This document shows positions 11,813-22,063 of a stretch of DNA of 64,000 nt, one piece after another (position 1 is the first letter of the stretch; each line of letters opens with the position of its first letter). The DNA is from Diphasiastrum complanatum (lineage: Eukaryota > Streptophyta > Lycopodiopsida > Lycopodiales > Lycopodiaceae). Below the pieces are notes generated by a model. That model saw only the letters and a program-made list of their open reading frames with translations, did not search any database and was not told the origin of the DNA. The stretch covers positions 24,760,541 through 24,824,540 of the forward strand of contig CM055094.1 of the NCBI GenBank assembly GCA_029204225.1. Direction: 5' to 3'. A program made the position numbers and the translations under genes.

Positions 11813-11919
11813 GTGGGAGGGATCACTTTCGCTGTGAGCTCTGTACTGGATAGTCTGACATCCACCATATTGATGGTTTCTCTTCTACAAAAGTTCGTTT
11901 TTGACACTGAACAACGAAG
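11813..11919 (+). CDS. NHD1: Antiporter exon B
   Basis: Bounded by 'gagcag' and 'gtatat'. It encodes VGGITFAVSSVLDSLTSTI through FVFDTEQR, a transmembrane segment. Most plant NhaD proteins have LDNLTS here; this copy has LDSLTS. It ends in phase 2, matching the single G that starts exon C. Confidence 0.9.
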
Positions 11920-12713
11920 GTATATAATTCAATATCTCTACAAGCTCTATTACATTCCTCAGAACCTATAATCATGACTTGCATATTGCCTTACCTTTCT
12001 TCTGCACTTGAAATGCAAAGATTTCTGGAATCTTTTGTTCCCATGTTCCTTTTATGGTTCATGTGTTTTGAATCATCTTTATTCTCCTTCCTTTGATCTC
12101 AATAAAAAATGATGAAACTTTTGCTGTTGTCATCTGCAGATGCCTTGATATCAAATGTTACAACTGTAAACTACAGGTTAGGAAAGCTTATAGAACCTAA
12201 GTAGTCAAGGATCATTAAAAGTAGATGTTTTATCAATTGATGGGGCTATCAAAATTTGGATATTCAGGAAGTATTGCCTAAATATCATAAAAGCTTAAAT
12301 ATAAATGTTAGTGTGCGAAATAATCAAACTAATACTATTTCTTCCAGAGATTGGTTTTGATTTCTCTGCATGAGTTGCACCTATGGTTTTGAAATCTTTT
12401 TCAAGTTTTATAGTGTCTCAGATATTGAAGCCAGACAAGTGCTGTTACCTGAATTTTTTTAATAAGGTCTTCAACATTGGCTCCAAGTGCAAAAGCAGGA
12501 GGACCATGAAAGATCCAGCTGGTCAAAGTTGCATATTTATTCTCAATGGGAATGAGACTGGCATACAGGACTATGGACTTGGATTATGATCTCTATTGTT
12601 CCAACTTCTAATTTCTCTCTGGACAATATTATCTTTGACTTTGCTGATTGATTTAAATGTCCACTACTTTTCTTAGCCACGAAAGTTTGCTTCTCGAGAG
12701 ACTCTCAATGTAA

Positions 12714-12781
12714 GGACAATTGCCTGACAATTGAATTGTCTGCATCTGGACAATTGCCTGACAATTGAATTGTCTGCATCT
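12714..12781. repeat. 34-bp tandem duplication
   Basis: Two identical 34-bp units start at 12714 and 12748, each containing 'ggacaattgcctgacaattg'. 'CAATTG' and 'caattgaattg' inside give short palindromes. Perfect identity points to a recent slip. Confidence 0.95.
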
Positions 12782-13315
12782 TTCTGAGCTCAAAATTGAT
12801 TTTATAGCACATGACTTGGATTGATCATGATGACTTGGTGAGGTGTTTTAACCCATCTTCTTGCAACTTGTCATCTAGATTGGTGATTGTGACGATCTCC
12901 AATGCTGTCAACTTATGGGAGATCTAAGCATTATTCTCACAGCAGTGATGCCATTTCTTAGCTTTTCTCTTAGTTTCACTAATGTTGCACCACACTCTTA
13001 AGGCTGTCATTTCCTCTAGTTCAGTAAGCACTGTACCACCAGTTTGATGAACTATAGAGTGTATATACCCAGAGTCCTGGAAAAATTCGTTTTGATGCAG
13101 AAACTCATTTCCCCAAATCCACATTTCAAATCTGTCATTTCACAACTTGGGGAAACTTTTCTAAAGTATGTTATGGGAAAATACATGTTCTCCCATTGGG
13201 GAAACATTCCTCATTTCAGAAAATGCAATTTCTGATTTTGAGAACTTTTGCTGTTCCTCCACATTTTCGTTGTTCCTCCTATGTATCCTTCTACCACGAC
13301 AATCAACTAAAATTT

Positions 13316-13436
13316 AAATTAGTAGTGTTGCATGAATGAGTGTAGAAGACACTCTACTCCAACCAAAGATTATAGTAAATTAGTAGTGTTGCATGAATGA
13401 GTGTAGAAGACACTCTACTCCAACCAAAGATTATAG
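13316..13436. repeat. 61-bp tandem duplication
   Basis: Two copies with a period of 61 (13316 and 13377), each with 'tagtagtgttgcatgaatga' and 'gtagaagacactctactcc'. The latter contains the palindrome 'gtag-aagacac-tctac'. The copies are identical for about 60 bases. Confidence 0.95.
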
Positions 13437-13689
13437 AAAACTATAGAACTTAATAGGCTAGAAGATGACAATAGATGCTGATATATTCATAGCGACCATG
13501 GAAGCCAAATAATAACTACAAAAGATGACTCCGGAAATATGGATCAAGCAAATTTAGGCATATGGTCCGTGAATAGCGCAGAGGTACTTTTTGCTAGCTC
13601 AAACCTTACCTTTAAAAAAAAAATACGTTTTTTTACAAAGGATTTAAGTCATATAAATACAGCTAATTAACTGAAAAACTTAACTGAAA

Positions 13690-14270
13690 AACACAAATAT
13701 CGTTCCGACCAGAAACGTTCCGACCCATTTTGGTCGGAACGGGCTTCTAAGGCGCAAACTACAGCAATAAAATAGAAGCCAGCAGTAGAAACCAACCCTA
13801 TAGTTTAGGAGCGATAAGAAATACACGCAACTGTAGCCCAGTTTAGCCTTGTAAACCATGACTGCCCTATGAGCATGAAGTTAAACGAAATTGCAGAATC
13901 ATCCATAGTAGTCTAGAGTCGGACCAGACATGAGGGTCCGGGCCGGACATTCCGCGTCCGCGTCCGACCCCGGACGCGGGGTCGGACGCGTCCAATTTTT
14001 TTTAATTTTTTTAGCACAAAAAATGAAAAAAAATTACAAAAAAAAAAAGCGGGCTTCTAATTTTTTTTTAATTTTTTAAATTTTTTTAAAATTTTTTTTA
14101 GCAAAAAAAATGAAAATAAATTAAAAAAAATATTAAAAAAAAAAAGCGGACACGTCCAGGGACACGGACGCACCCTTGGCGCTCCTAGGAGGGGGCCTAG
14201 GCTGGACCCCTCCCGGTGACAGTAGCAGGGGGGGCGCTACCCCCCCTGCACCCCCCCGTAGATAAAAATG
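13690..14270. repeat. GC-rich palindromic block in the intron
   Basis: In otherwise AT-rich intron there is a hairpin 'cgttccgacc-cattttggtcggaacg', then clusters of 'gtccg' and 'cggac' around 13930-13990 and again at 14145-14175, separated by A/T homopolymers, and a 'ggggggcgctacccccc' palindrome near 14230. The arrangement suggests one or two small non-coding inverted-repeat elements. No ORF. Confidence 0.6.
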
Positions 14271-15207
14271 GGATCCAAATGCGCACCGATAAGGACCCAA
14301 TATTTATGCCCCCAACTGCATGCACATTGCACTCACAACTCCAGTGAAATGATTGCAAAAGTGATCATCATCCATAGAGTTGATAGTTTGAACTTTGGAA
14401 TGTAGCATTAACAATTACAAAGAACCAGAGCAAATAACAACCAAATAGCTACTGACTTTTATCTGTTTGTGCCCTATCTACTACACTTATGGGAGGCAAA
14501 ACGCTGGTTTGACCATTGCTCCCCAAATGGTGTAGACCATGGACCAGGGGACAACACCGAAGGGAACTTCCAAGTAGAATCTACTATATCAGTGATGGAC
14601 TAATTATTATAATTGTGGGTGGCGATGTGCAAATATGGAAGATGGTATACAACAAGGTGATAATAAAGTAGGTAGCAGCATAAGATTATACACGGAAGCT
14701 GAATTTACCATAGTAGTAGACAATGACATCAATAACGAAAAAGGAACATGTGAATATGGTGATTGAGAGTGAGAAATATTGGCGACAAAGGTAATTGTTG
14801 AGTAAGTGTAGGAGTGAAACAAGAAAATGTTTACCTTCAAAGGTCGAAGAAGAAGATCAACATGGAGAACATGCTTGTACAAAAAAAGGTAAATGTGGAT
14901 GAAGATGAAAAATAGTAGGAATAAAACCGTGTAAGGTTCCCCACATTTTGTTCAAAACACACAAAATTGTGTTCAAATTGAACTCATTTTATACACTGTG
15001 CTCTATGATGTAAAAATTTGCATGCCTTATTTTTCTTTCAACATTTCTGGTTCTATGAAATATGGAGTGAGTACTTCTCAAGTCTAGTTGCTAAATCAAG
15101 CAGATTTTTCTAGATTGTGATTATTTTGATCCATGGCCTTGTCAACAATCACATATGGCAAATTGCTTGTAAAATCAGAATTTTGAACTTCATCGGCATG
15201 TATGTAG

Positions 15208-15328
15208 GTCCTTGGGAGCAGTAGTTGTCATTGCTGCAAATGCAGGGGGGGCATGGACGCCAATTGGTGATATCACTACGACAATGCTTTGGATAGATGG
15301 ACGTATATCAACTTTAAGAACCATGCAG
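15208..15328 (+). CDS. NHD1: Antiporter exon C, NAGGAWTPIGD motif
   Basis: Preceded by 'tatgtag' and followed by 'gtgatt'. It encodes SLGAVVVIAANAGGAW, TPIGDITTTMLWIDG and ISTLRTMQ. NAGGAW(T/S)PIGD is one of the most conserved NhaD stretches and includes the Asp implicated in cation binding. The exon ends in phase 0, whereas the next exon found needs one carried base. Confidence 0.92.
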
Positions 15329-16029
15329 GTGATTTTTTTAGGTGGTAGCAATGTAGGCCATAAATAGCATACTATGAAATATCGAAGGATGCAAATCTAT
15401 GGTTCTTTTGTAAGGATTGCTTGCTCTTTTAAAATTAGGAATATGCTTTGCACTCTTTCTTCTAAGCTTTCTTCTTTAAAGCTGTCTAGGATTATTATAT
15501 ACAACCAACATCTCATAGAGGAATTGGAAAAATTCGATTGCAGATGAACTTTGATTGACCTCAAAAAGTTTCGTCCCGTACTGTTATTAAAAAAGCTCTA
15601 GTAATTACCATTCATAGTGCTTCTGGAACACTGCATTCTGATATGATAGCGTTCCATAATGAGTGTTCCATAATGGTTTCAAAAATCTGGAGTGTTCCGT
15701 TTCGGAACGCTGTGCCTTTTTCTTTTAAATATATATACATATATATATGTAGGGTGGAAAAAAAAGACACATGTAGGCTATAAAAAAAATTCAAAACATT
15801 GTGAATTGCAATTCAAACTATCTAGTATCAGTGCTGAGCGATGATTGAAGCATGGTATTTGATTTTCTGACAAACTAAAGTCCAAACTCCAATTTATTGT
15901 TTGCGATGATACAATTGAAGAGATCTGAAGATCAAAGTAAGGTTCAATGTGAAGAATCTGCTCGAAACGGAGACTTGCTTCGGGAGGTGGCTATGACGGA
16001 AATACAGCTTGAACTCTTTTAGTAATCAG

Positions 16030-16311
16030 TTAATTATTGAGTAGAGTTGATTGAAAGGTAGAGCAGGGTAGGATCAGCCTCAGGGCTGGTTTCCAATGTC
16101 CATAACCAATTACAGTAAGAGGAGAATTCAAGCAGTTCTGAGAACTAGCTATGGTGGCTAGGGTATCGAAAGCCGGAAAACCATGGATCTTTCTCTCCAT
16201 TGACGGAATTGGGCACTGTAAATTGCTACCCAAGGTCGTTTTACTGAGGCCAAGCAAATCCCAGAAGGCCAAGGCCAGCCATGAAGCAAAGAAAGAATAA
16301 TATGATCTCAA
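16030..16311 (-). other. Unassigned segment in the intron between exons C and E
   Basis: The minus strand is open for 93 codons with no match recognised (it includes PIPSMERKIHGFPAFDTL). It lies where the missing antiporter exon should be, but on the other strand, and may be part of a small insertion. Nearby, 16437-16500 has three 'tattgactt' repeats. Confidence 0.3.
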
Positions 16312-16593
16312 GCTATGGATATTTCTGACAACCAGGGTTTACAGTTGAAAATTGATGATCTTTTATTGTAGGAGAAAACTTTTGTTACTGTAAAACCGTG
16401 ATGGAGGGCACCCTAGCAATGCGATCGGGATGCTAAATAGTATTGACTTCAAATAGTATTGACTTCATATTTGTGGTATTGACTTCAAATTTTGTAGTAT
16501 GGTGTTCTAACTTAGAATGTTTATCACAATATGAGAAGATTATATTCAAAACGCCAATGATTAAGTTCTACTTCTTTTGATGTAGAATTCCAG

Positions 16594-16912
16594 GCAAAGG
16601 GACAAAAGAAAGAGGACCACTATTGTCATCACAGCAGATGGCACCATTGACATCAAAGGAGATGGCACCTCAAGGAAAACTTGTTTTTTGCGTTGGAATA
16701 GGGACCTTGCTATTCGTGCCTGTTTTTAAGTCTTTGACAGGACTACCTCCTTATCTTGGGATGCTCTTTGGTCTTGGTGTATTGTGGATTTTAACTGATG
16801 CCATACATTTTGACGATTCACAACATCAAAATTTGAAAGTCCCTAGGGCTCTTTCTCGTGTCGATACTCAAAGCGTTTTGTTTTTCCTAGGCATTCTTCT
16901 CTCGATGGGAAG
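16594..16912 (+). CDS. NHD1: Antiporter exon E
   Basis: Acceptor 'ttccag', donor GTGAGT. The first two bases complete a Gly codon begun in an exon that was not found. It encodes a hydrophilic loop (KGTKERGPLLSS, MAPLTSKEMAPQGK) and membrane segments LVFCVGIGTLLFVPVF, GLPPYLGMLFGLGVLW and VLFFLGILLSM. No stops. The ATG codons at the start of the apparent open frame are internal, not translation starts. Confidence 0.93.
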
Positions 16913-17277
16913 GTGAGTGTTGCAATTATTCTGCATCTAAGTTGAGCCGTCACAGGTTGATTTCTACTTATTTGCCCCCATCCAAGGTATATTCAGCCTT
17001 AGCCTCACATTTGGAGTGGGCTCCCTCCTCTAGGTTTCCAAGAAGCTCCCTAGTGAGTGGTGATGAAGAATCACTTAATGTACTTAAATTGTGCACATGT
17101 AATCAATGAGGCCTAAAGTAAGTGCTAGATAGGCCCATGTACCGATTGTTAACTGCTAAATATCCACATTTTCTTTACAAAGTGGTTGTTTTATGAAATT
17201 AATTTTAATTAGATTCATTGACTTTGATATGGAGAGTTATTGAAGCTATCTTCCAAATGGTGATGACTTGTGTGCAG

Positions 17278-17575
17278 CTTGAAGTCAGCTGGTATCCTTC
17301 ATGAATTAGCTGCATACTTGGATGCTCACATTCCAAGAATTGAGTTAAAAGCCGCATCTATCGGGATTGCTTCAGCTTTTCTAGACAATGTGCCTCTGGT
17401 TGCAGCTACTATGGGAATGTACAGTATATCCACATTTCCTATTGATTCGAAGCTGTGGCAGCTAGTTGCATATTGTGCTGGGACTGGAGGCTCCCTTCTG
17501 ATAATTGGGTCTGCAGCTGGAATTGCTTTTATGGGGATGGAAAAAGATGCAAACTTTTTCTGGTATTTCAAAAAG
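17278..17575 (+). CDS. NHD1: Antiporter exon F
   Basis: Acceptor 'tgtgcag', donor GTGTGC. It encodes LKSAGILHELAAYLDAHIP, the ion-pathway motif FLDNVPLVAATMGMY, WQLVAYCAGTGGSLLIIGSA and FMGMEKDANFFWYFKK. The conserved DN pair is retained. Junctions with exons E and G keep the frame. Confidence 0.94.
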
Positions 17576-18214
17576 GTGTGCATGAATTTGTTTCAAGATT
17601 AGGAAAGTATGTTATTGTCAACTTTGAATCGTTTCTCCTTGAACTGATACCAAGCAAAAGGGTAGTTGTCCCATTAAGCGATATCAGTGATTTAGTTCTT
17701 AAACCTACTCTCCAATCTACGCCTACAGCTAACAAGCCCTTGGTTTACTCTTCCTTGGAACTTAGGCCAAAGAAATGCTCTGGTGATTCAAAGGGCTCTT
17801 CTTAGCTGTTTTAGAGGGATCTGACTCCTTGTGGGCTTTGACATTTGTATGTGGAAATCTTCAAAGAGATCCAAGAGCATATCAAGGCTGATGATGCGAG
17901 TTCAAAAAACAGGAGTCCGTTGATCTGTACTTAGTGAACAGAGACATGTAGATGTTACTGGAATAAGCTTGATGAGGACATTCAATTCACATCATCAACC
18001 AGAACTGGAAAATCATAGTTTTAGGTTCAAATAATCTGCATCATCTACTGTCGGGTTGTAATCTATCGGAAGCTACTTCATATCTAGTTTCATTGAAGCA
18101 CTGTAAGTGGATCTGGTATACATATTTCTTCTTTCAGTCATTGCTCTGCAAGGGATACCGATTGAGTTTGCTAATTCTTGTCCGATTTGAAGATAATGAT
18201 GTGCTTGATTGCAG

Positions 18215-18292
18215 GTAAGTGCATTTGCTCTGGCTGCGTATGCTGCAGGATTTATTACATATTTGGCTGTGAATGACACTCTCGGCTTCTAA
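18215..18292 (+). CDS. NHD1: Antiporter terminal exon G
   Basis: Acceptor 'gattgcag'. It encodes VSAFALAAYAAGFITYLAVN and DTLGF, then TAA at 18290-18292. This is the expected last helix and C-terminus; plant homologues end similarly in about 25 residues. Bases 17576-18214 are the last intron. Confidence 0.92.
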   Translation, partial: VSAFALAAYAAGFITYLAVNDTLGF

Positions 18293-18703
18293 TAGACTCC
18301 TTGCTCAAGATTCAGTTATTAGGTGGATCTTAGGTATATGCCAAAATCAATGATTGCGTAAATAAGCATGTGCAAATAGATTGCATTCATCATGCTGTTG
18401 ATTGGAGATACTATACTTGCAGTCTTCCTTGGCACCCAATGAGTTGAGTAAGGCTGTTTGGTGGGTCTCCTTAAGCTTAGGCTACTCTCAAGATCTTGTT
18501 TCACGATGGCCTAGCAGTACCGTTGAGTTTCACGACTCGTAAGCAGTATCTTTGAAGATCTAATTCTTAACAGATTAATCTCTAACAACTTCCAAACATC
18601 AACATAGCAATGACTACAAGATTATTTAGCCCTAGAAACATCTTATAATCATAGAATTTGATAACTATACAATCTTGTAATCATAGAGTTAGATTACCAT
18701 TTG

Positions 18704-18710
<7 letters not shown>

Positions 18711-18744
<34 letters not shown>
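18711..18744. repeat. (AT)n microsatellite
   Basis: An uninterrupted AT run of 34 bases at the left edge of the element 18735-19530. Confidence 0.97.
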
Positions 18745-18746
<2 letters not shown>

Positions 18747-19535
18747 TAGATCCAGCGGTACCAGGATCCGCGGATCTCGGTACCGTGGAACCGCGGATCC
18801 ATACTGATCCGCGGTACCACAATCTTTAATATTTTTTAATATTTAATATATTAATATTTTTTTTTTACCCTATCCCCCCCCCCCCGCTTCATCTCTCCCT
18901 GCCCATCGCACTGCTGTCCGCGCCCTCTTCCTGCTGTTCGTGCCCTCTCTGCTGTCCACGCACTCCTCGCCATCACACTGTATTTGCGTTGCACAGATCG
19001 CTTCCGCCCCTGCTACTGCTACTTCGGCCATTGCTATGGATTTTCCAGCTTTCCACCTCCTATCGCACTCACGATCATCTCTGCCTTTTTTCCCCAGTTC
19101 CCTCTACAGAAATGGTGACGTGCTGCACTCCCATTGGCCCCATGGCCTGCTCCCCCACAGTGCCCATGTGCTACTGTACCTGCCCCATGTATTGCTCCCC
19201 CACATGCTGCACTCCGATTGGGTCCGTGGTCTGCTCTCCCACAGTGCCCATGTGACGGTGTACCTGTCCGGATTTGCTGCTCCCCCACATGTTGCACTCC
19301 CATTGACCCCAAGGTCTGCTCCCCCACAGTGCCCCCTGTACAGTCCCCCCTTTTTTCTAAACCCTAACCCTTTATTTTTTCTGAATTTTTTACCCTAAAT
19401 TCCCCTAGTAAAACGGGTTATTAATAGAAAAAAATAATAATAATAAATATTATTATTATGGTGCCGCCCTGGTACCGCGAGTCTGAGGGCAACACCATAA
19501 TGGCGGTACCATGAGGTACTATGATATATATATAT
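18735..19535. mobile_element. Putative small TIR element between two (AT)n tracts
   Basis: The left edge reads ATATATCATAG, then CC, then GGTACC; the reverse complement of the right edge reads the same landmarks at nearly the same spacing. The left 80 bases are packed with GGTACC, GGATCC and CCGCGG palindromes, and the right end repeats 'ggtaccgc'. The interior holds an 84-bp GC-rich array. The open frames at 18940-19398 on both strands are low-complexity consequences of that array. No transposase is encoded, so if mobile it is non-autonomous. Confidence 0.5.
19123..19345. repeat. 84-85 bp GC-rich tandem array, about 2.6 units
   Basis: Units start at 19123, 19207 and 19292, each opening '(c/t)tgcactcc(c/g)attg' and containing 'cccacagtgccc' and 'tgctcccccaca(t)'. 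Divergence between units is moderate. The base composition contrasts sharply with the surroundings. Confidence 0.85.
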
Positions 19536-19547
19536 ATATATATATAT
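19524..19547. repeat. (AT)n microsatellite
   Basis: A 24-base AT run at the right edge of the putative TIR element. Confidence 0.97.
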
Positions 19548-19883
19548 CAGAGAACTCAGTGCTTGACTTTTCTTATATTTGTCTCTGTATCCAAATTAGT
19601 TGCATGCATCTAATCATTTATTTTATTTCTTAACACTTTTATTATTTGATTTCGTAACACTGTTATTACTTCTTGTATGTGTGCAAATTATTGTAATTTC
19701 TTCTCCTCTGAACTTTGCTTCTATCAAGATGAATGAGCTATCAGAGTAGTACCAATTCATCGATTATGATATTTGAGGAGTTGTAGCTTGAGCATCTTAC
19801 TCCCAATTCGATATTCCATGCAATTCAAAGTGAGTAGGTGGTTGTTCATTTTATCAACCAATCGTTTTCTAACCATCCACCTC

Positions 19884-20069
19884 CATTATAAAACCACGTT
19901 AAGATTTATAGACTAGGTAATTTGATTTCATCTCTTAGCTATTTGGACAAAATAGAGTCCTTGGGCATAGGCTGTATGCCGATGAGAGGCCCTTCCCAGG
20001 TGAGACCTCAAGGGCAAGGGCCAAAAGGGGAATAAAAAGCTATGGTCTTACTTCGACATAAGTACCGAG
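19884..20069 (+). repeat. Left arm of the 186-bp inverted repeat
   Basis: Runs from 'cattataaaacc' to 'cataagtaccgag'. Pairs with 20367-20552. Both mismatches are CG here and TG (or CA) in the other arm. Confidence 0.95.
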
Positions 20070-20239
20070 AAGGCAGTGAGCATCATAAACTTTGTTTTTT
20101 TTTTTTCTTTTAAGAAAGGAAGAGAAGGATGTGTTTGAGCCATAAACTAGAATGATCTTTTTACCACTCATTTGTATTCAAGACTTTGTCAGAGCAGTTT
20201 AAAGGATCTAATAATTGGGCTACTTTCTCACCTGCATAG

Positions 20240-20329
20240 ATTTTGACAACTGCAAGGAAGCATTTTGGTCAAGGAGGTCCAAGAAGACTTGCATTTACTT
20301 TACCTCCACTAATATTTGCAGCTTTAAAG
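20240..20329 (+). pseudogene. VPS35: Single VPS35 (retromer subunit) exon
   Basis: A pyrimidine-rich tract and 'gcatag' precede it, and GTATTG follows. Its 30 codons read as a typical VPS35 segment: [27 protein letters not shown]. In VPS35, the cargo-binding core of the endosomal retromer complex, this RKH..GGP.R..FT.PPL.F motif lies in the C-terminal half. No other VPS35 exon was recognised on either side, so it cannot make a retromer subunit alone. It is phase 0 at both ends and could be spliced as a cassette. The intron sequence around it implies capture at the DNA level rather than from mRNA. Confidence 0.85.
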
Positions 20330-20366
20330 GTATTGCACGAAAAAATATTGTTTGCCCTTCTTCCTA

Positions 20367-20552
20367 CTCGGTACTTATGTTGAAGTAAGACCATAGCTTT
20401 TTATTCCCCTTTTGGCCCTTGCCCTTGAGGTCTCACCTGGGAAGGGCCTCTCATCGGCATACAGCCTATGCCCAAGGACTCTATTTTGTCCAAATAGCTA
20501 AGAGATGAAATCAAATTACCTAGTCTATAAATCTTAATGTGGTTTTATAATG
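20367..20552 (-). repeat. Right arm of the 186-bp inverted repeat
   Basis: Runs from 'ctcggtacttatg' to 'ggttttataatg', the reverse complement of the left arm. Confidence 0.95.
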
Positions 20553-22063
20553 TCCAAAATTTTCAAAGGTTCCTAATATCAAATATTTCTTTGGCCTCGC
20601 GTCCGTTATATATCATATTGTCTATAAAACATTATAATTTTTTTTTAAGGATTTGAGTAGATTATTTCTACGTAAGGAAAAAAGTGTTAACTTTTTGGAA
20701 GTCAATATCCTCGCATTCTTTGATGGATCAATTTTTGGAGAAAGATGTTGACTTGATTCAAAAACTATGTAGGTTTTCTAGTAGTCTTGTGGCTTTAATG
20801 GTTAGTGTCTGGAGTTTTCACAATCAATTACATTGCTTTGGTGTGACAACAGAGGTTTTAGGAAATAGGCTCGTTATGGTGTCCTTTTTGCTATGAATAT
20901 TGAAGACATTTTTGTAGTAGCATATGATGTACATAATCTGGACAAAATTGTGCATGATGAAGGTGTGTTCTTCCTCATTAAGTTGCACAAAACAAAACTG
21001 CAAGGAAGCGTTTTTATGATTCTTTAGTATAAACATATATAAAAAAAAGTTCCTTAGATTATACTAATGTGTTAGTGGCTTATATCTCATTGAAGTAGTT
21101 GGGGCACGTCAAGAAAATATCAATAATAACTTGTCCAAAATTAATTTTCTCTAAATTAATGCACCAAAAGTGCAATAGCAAATATAAAAAGGCAAATATT
21201 TTAAGGAAAAGGTACCAATTTCAAAAATTCAATGAAATGTCAACGTGGAAAACTCGCCTATTTTTATGATTCATATTAGGGTGAAATTCTTTCATTTGTT
21301 TGCATTTACTATTGACACCTACAACTATTATTGCAAATCCCATAATTCCAACAAATTTGAATACAAAGGAATTCAACCCTTTGCAAATCTTTTCAATTCA
21401 ATGCAAGATTAAGTCCTAGCCAAAATCCAAAACTTGTATAAAACAATATTCAATTGTAGCATTACACACGATAGCTTTTGGAAGCCAAGGAATGTGTGAG
21501 AAGCAGCTTCAAAGTTTGTTATGACATTCTATGATAACAATAGATGATCTTTGTCATTTTTCACATCAAATTTATCCTTTTGATACTTTGCTTGATTCTC
21601 ATGTTCAAAATTTTCAAGGTCTATCTGGAAACATGCTCCCACCTGAATATAGTTGTAACTATGATTGTAACATTTTTTACTATTGTTTTCGAATGTTTTG
21701 TGATTCAAATTATGAAGGTTATTACCTTATACTCATCTATATCCATTACTTGGTCACATATAACAAGGTTCATGCTAACTTTATTTATTATTATTATTTT
21801 TTCTATAGGGGCATTTTGCAAACCAACTAAAAAAGATTAATAGTTATAAACTTAATTTTTTTTACGTAGTTCTCTTGTAGATAGACTTTTTGTAAGATAT
21901 CCTTTTAAGTTTAACCTAATTACCTCAACATGTATCATCATCCCCATTGAAAGTATTTATCTAAAATTGTAACATTCCCTATGTGCCAACAATCTTTAGA
22001 ACCCGTCTACACAAAAAAAATTTCAAGCAAGTTCAAACAAAAGACACCCTATGAGTATATTAT
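20553..22063. other. AT-rich spacer
   Basis: No gene, exon or repeat border was recognised. Open frames at 21531-21840 are AT-rich and overlap each other in several phases, so they are likely chance. Confidence 0.4.

Larger units (their letters stand above)
11920..15207. other. Large intron of the antiporter with repeats
   Basis: A 3.3-kb intron (phase 2). It carries a 34-bp tandem duplication, a 61-bp tandem duplication and a GC-rich palindromic block, listed separately. No coding segment was recognised in it. Confidence 0.7.
11478..18292 (+). pseudogene. NHD1: NhaD-type plastid Na+/H+ antiporter, 3' part, probably a pseudogene
   Basis: Six exons with canonical AG/GT borders and matching phases encode the C-terminal two thirds of a plant NhaD antiporter, a chloroplast-envelope protein that exports Na+ in exchange for H+. 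Conserved NhaD blocks are visible: LLGAMTIVEIVDAH, LTSTILMVSL, NAGGAWTPIGD, TGLPPYLGML, FLGILLSM, FLDNVPLVAATMGMY and GTGGSLLIIGSAAG, ending in LAVNDTLGF and TAA. Three defects argue against function: a TGA at 11637-11639 inside the first exon; no exon found for the LFLPS...LTSEV membrane segment between 15328 and 16594, and direct joining there shifts the frame to an early stop; and no 5' exons (transit peptide, first helices) in the 11.4 kb upstream. The downstream exons are clean, so a sequencing error at the TGA plus large introns is a possible alternative. Confidence 0.85.
19884..20552. mobile_element. Inverted-repeat element carrying a VPS35 exon
   Basis: Arms 19884-20069 and 20367-20552 (186 bp each) are reverse complements with only two differences that I can find. 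The 297-bp spacer contains a 90-nt exon of VPS35 with its own acceptor and donor and short intron flanks. No transposase is encoded and no target duplication is obvious. The layout resembles a foldback or Pack-type element that captured host genomic DNA, or a local inverted duplication flanking a host exon. Confidence 0.75.

Noticed and set aside
18940-19398. Open frames of 77-152 codons on both strands
   Set aside because: They arise from the GC-rich tandem array and C/T-rich flanks. Composition is low-complexity and several frames are open at once.
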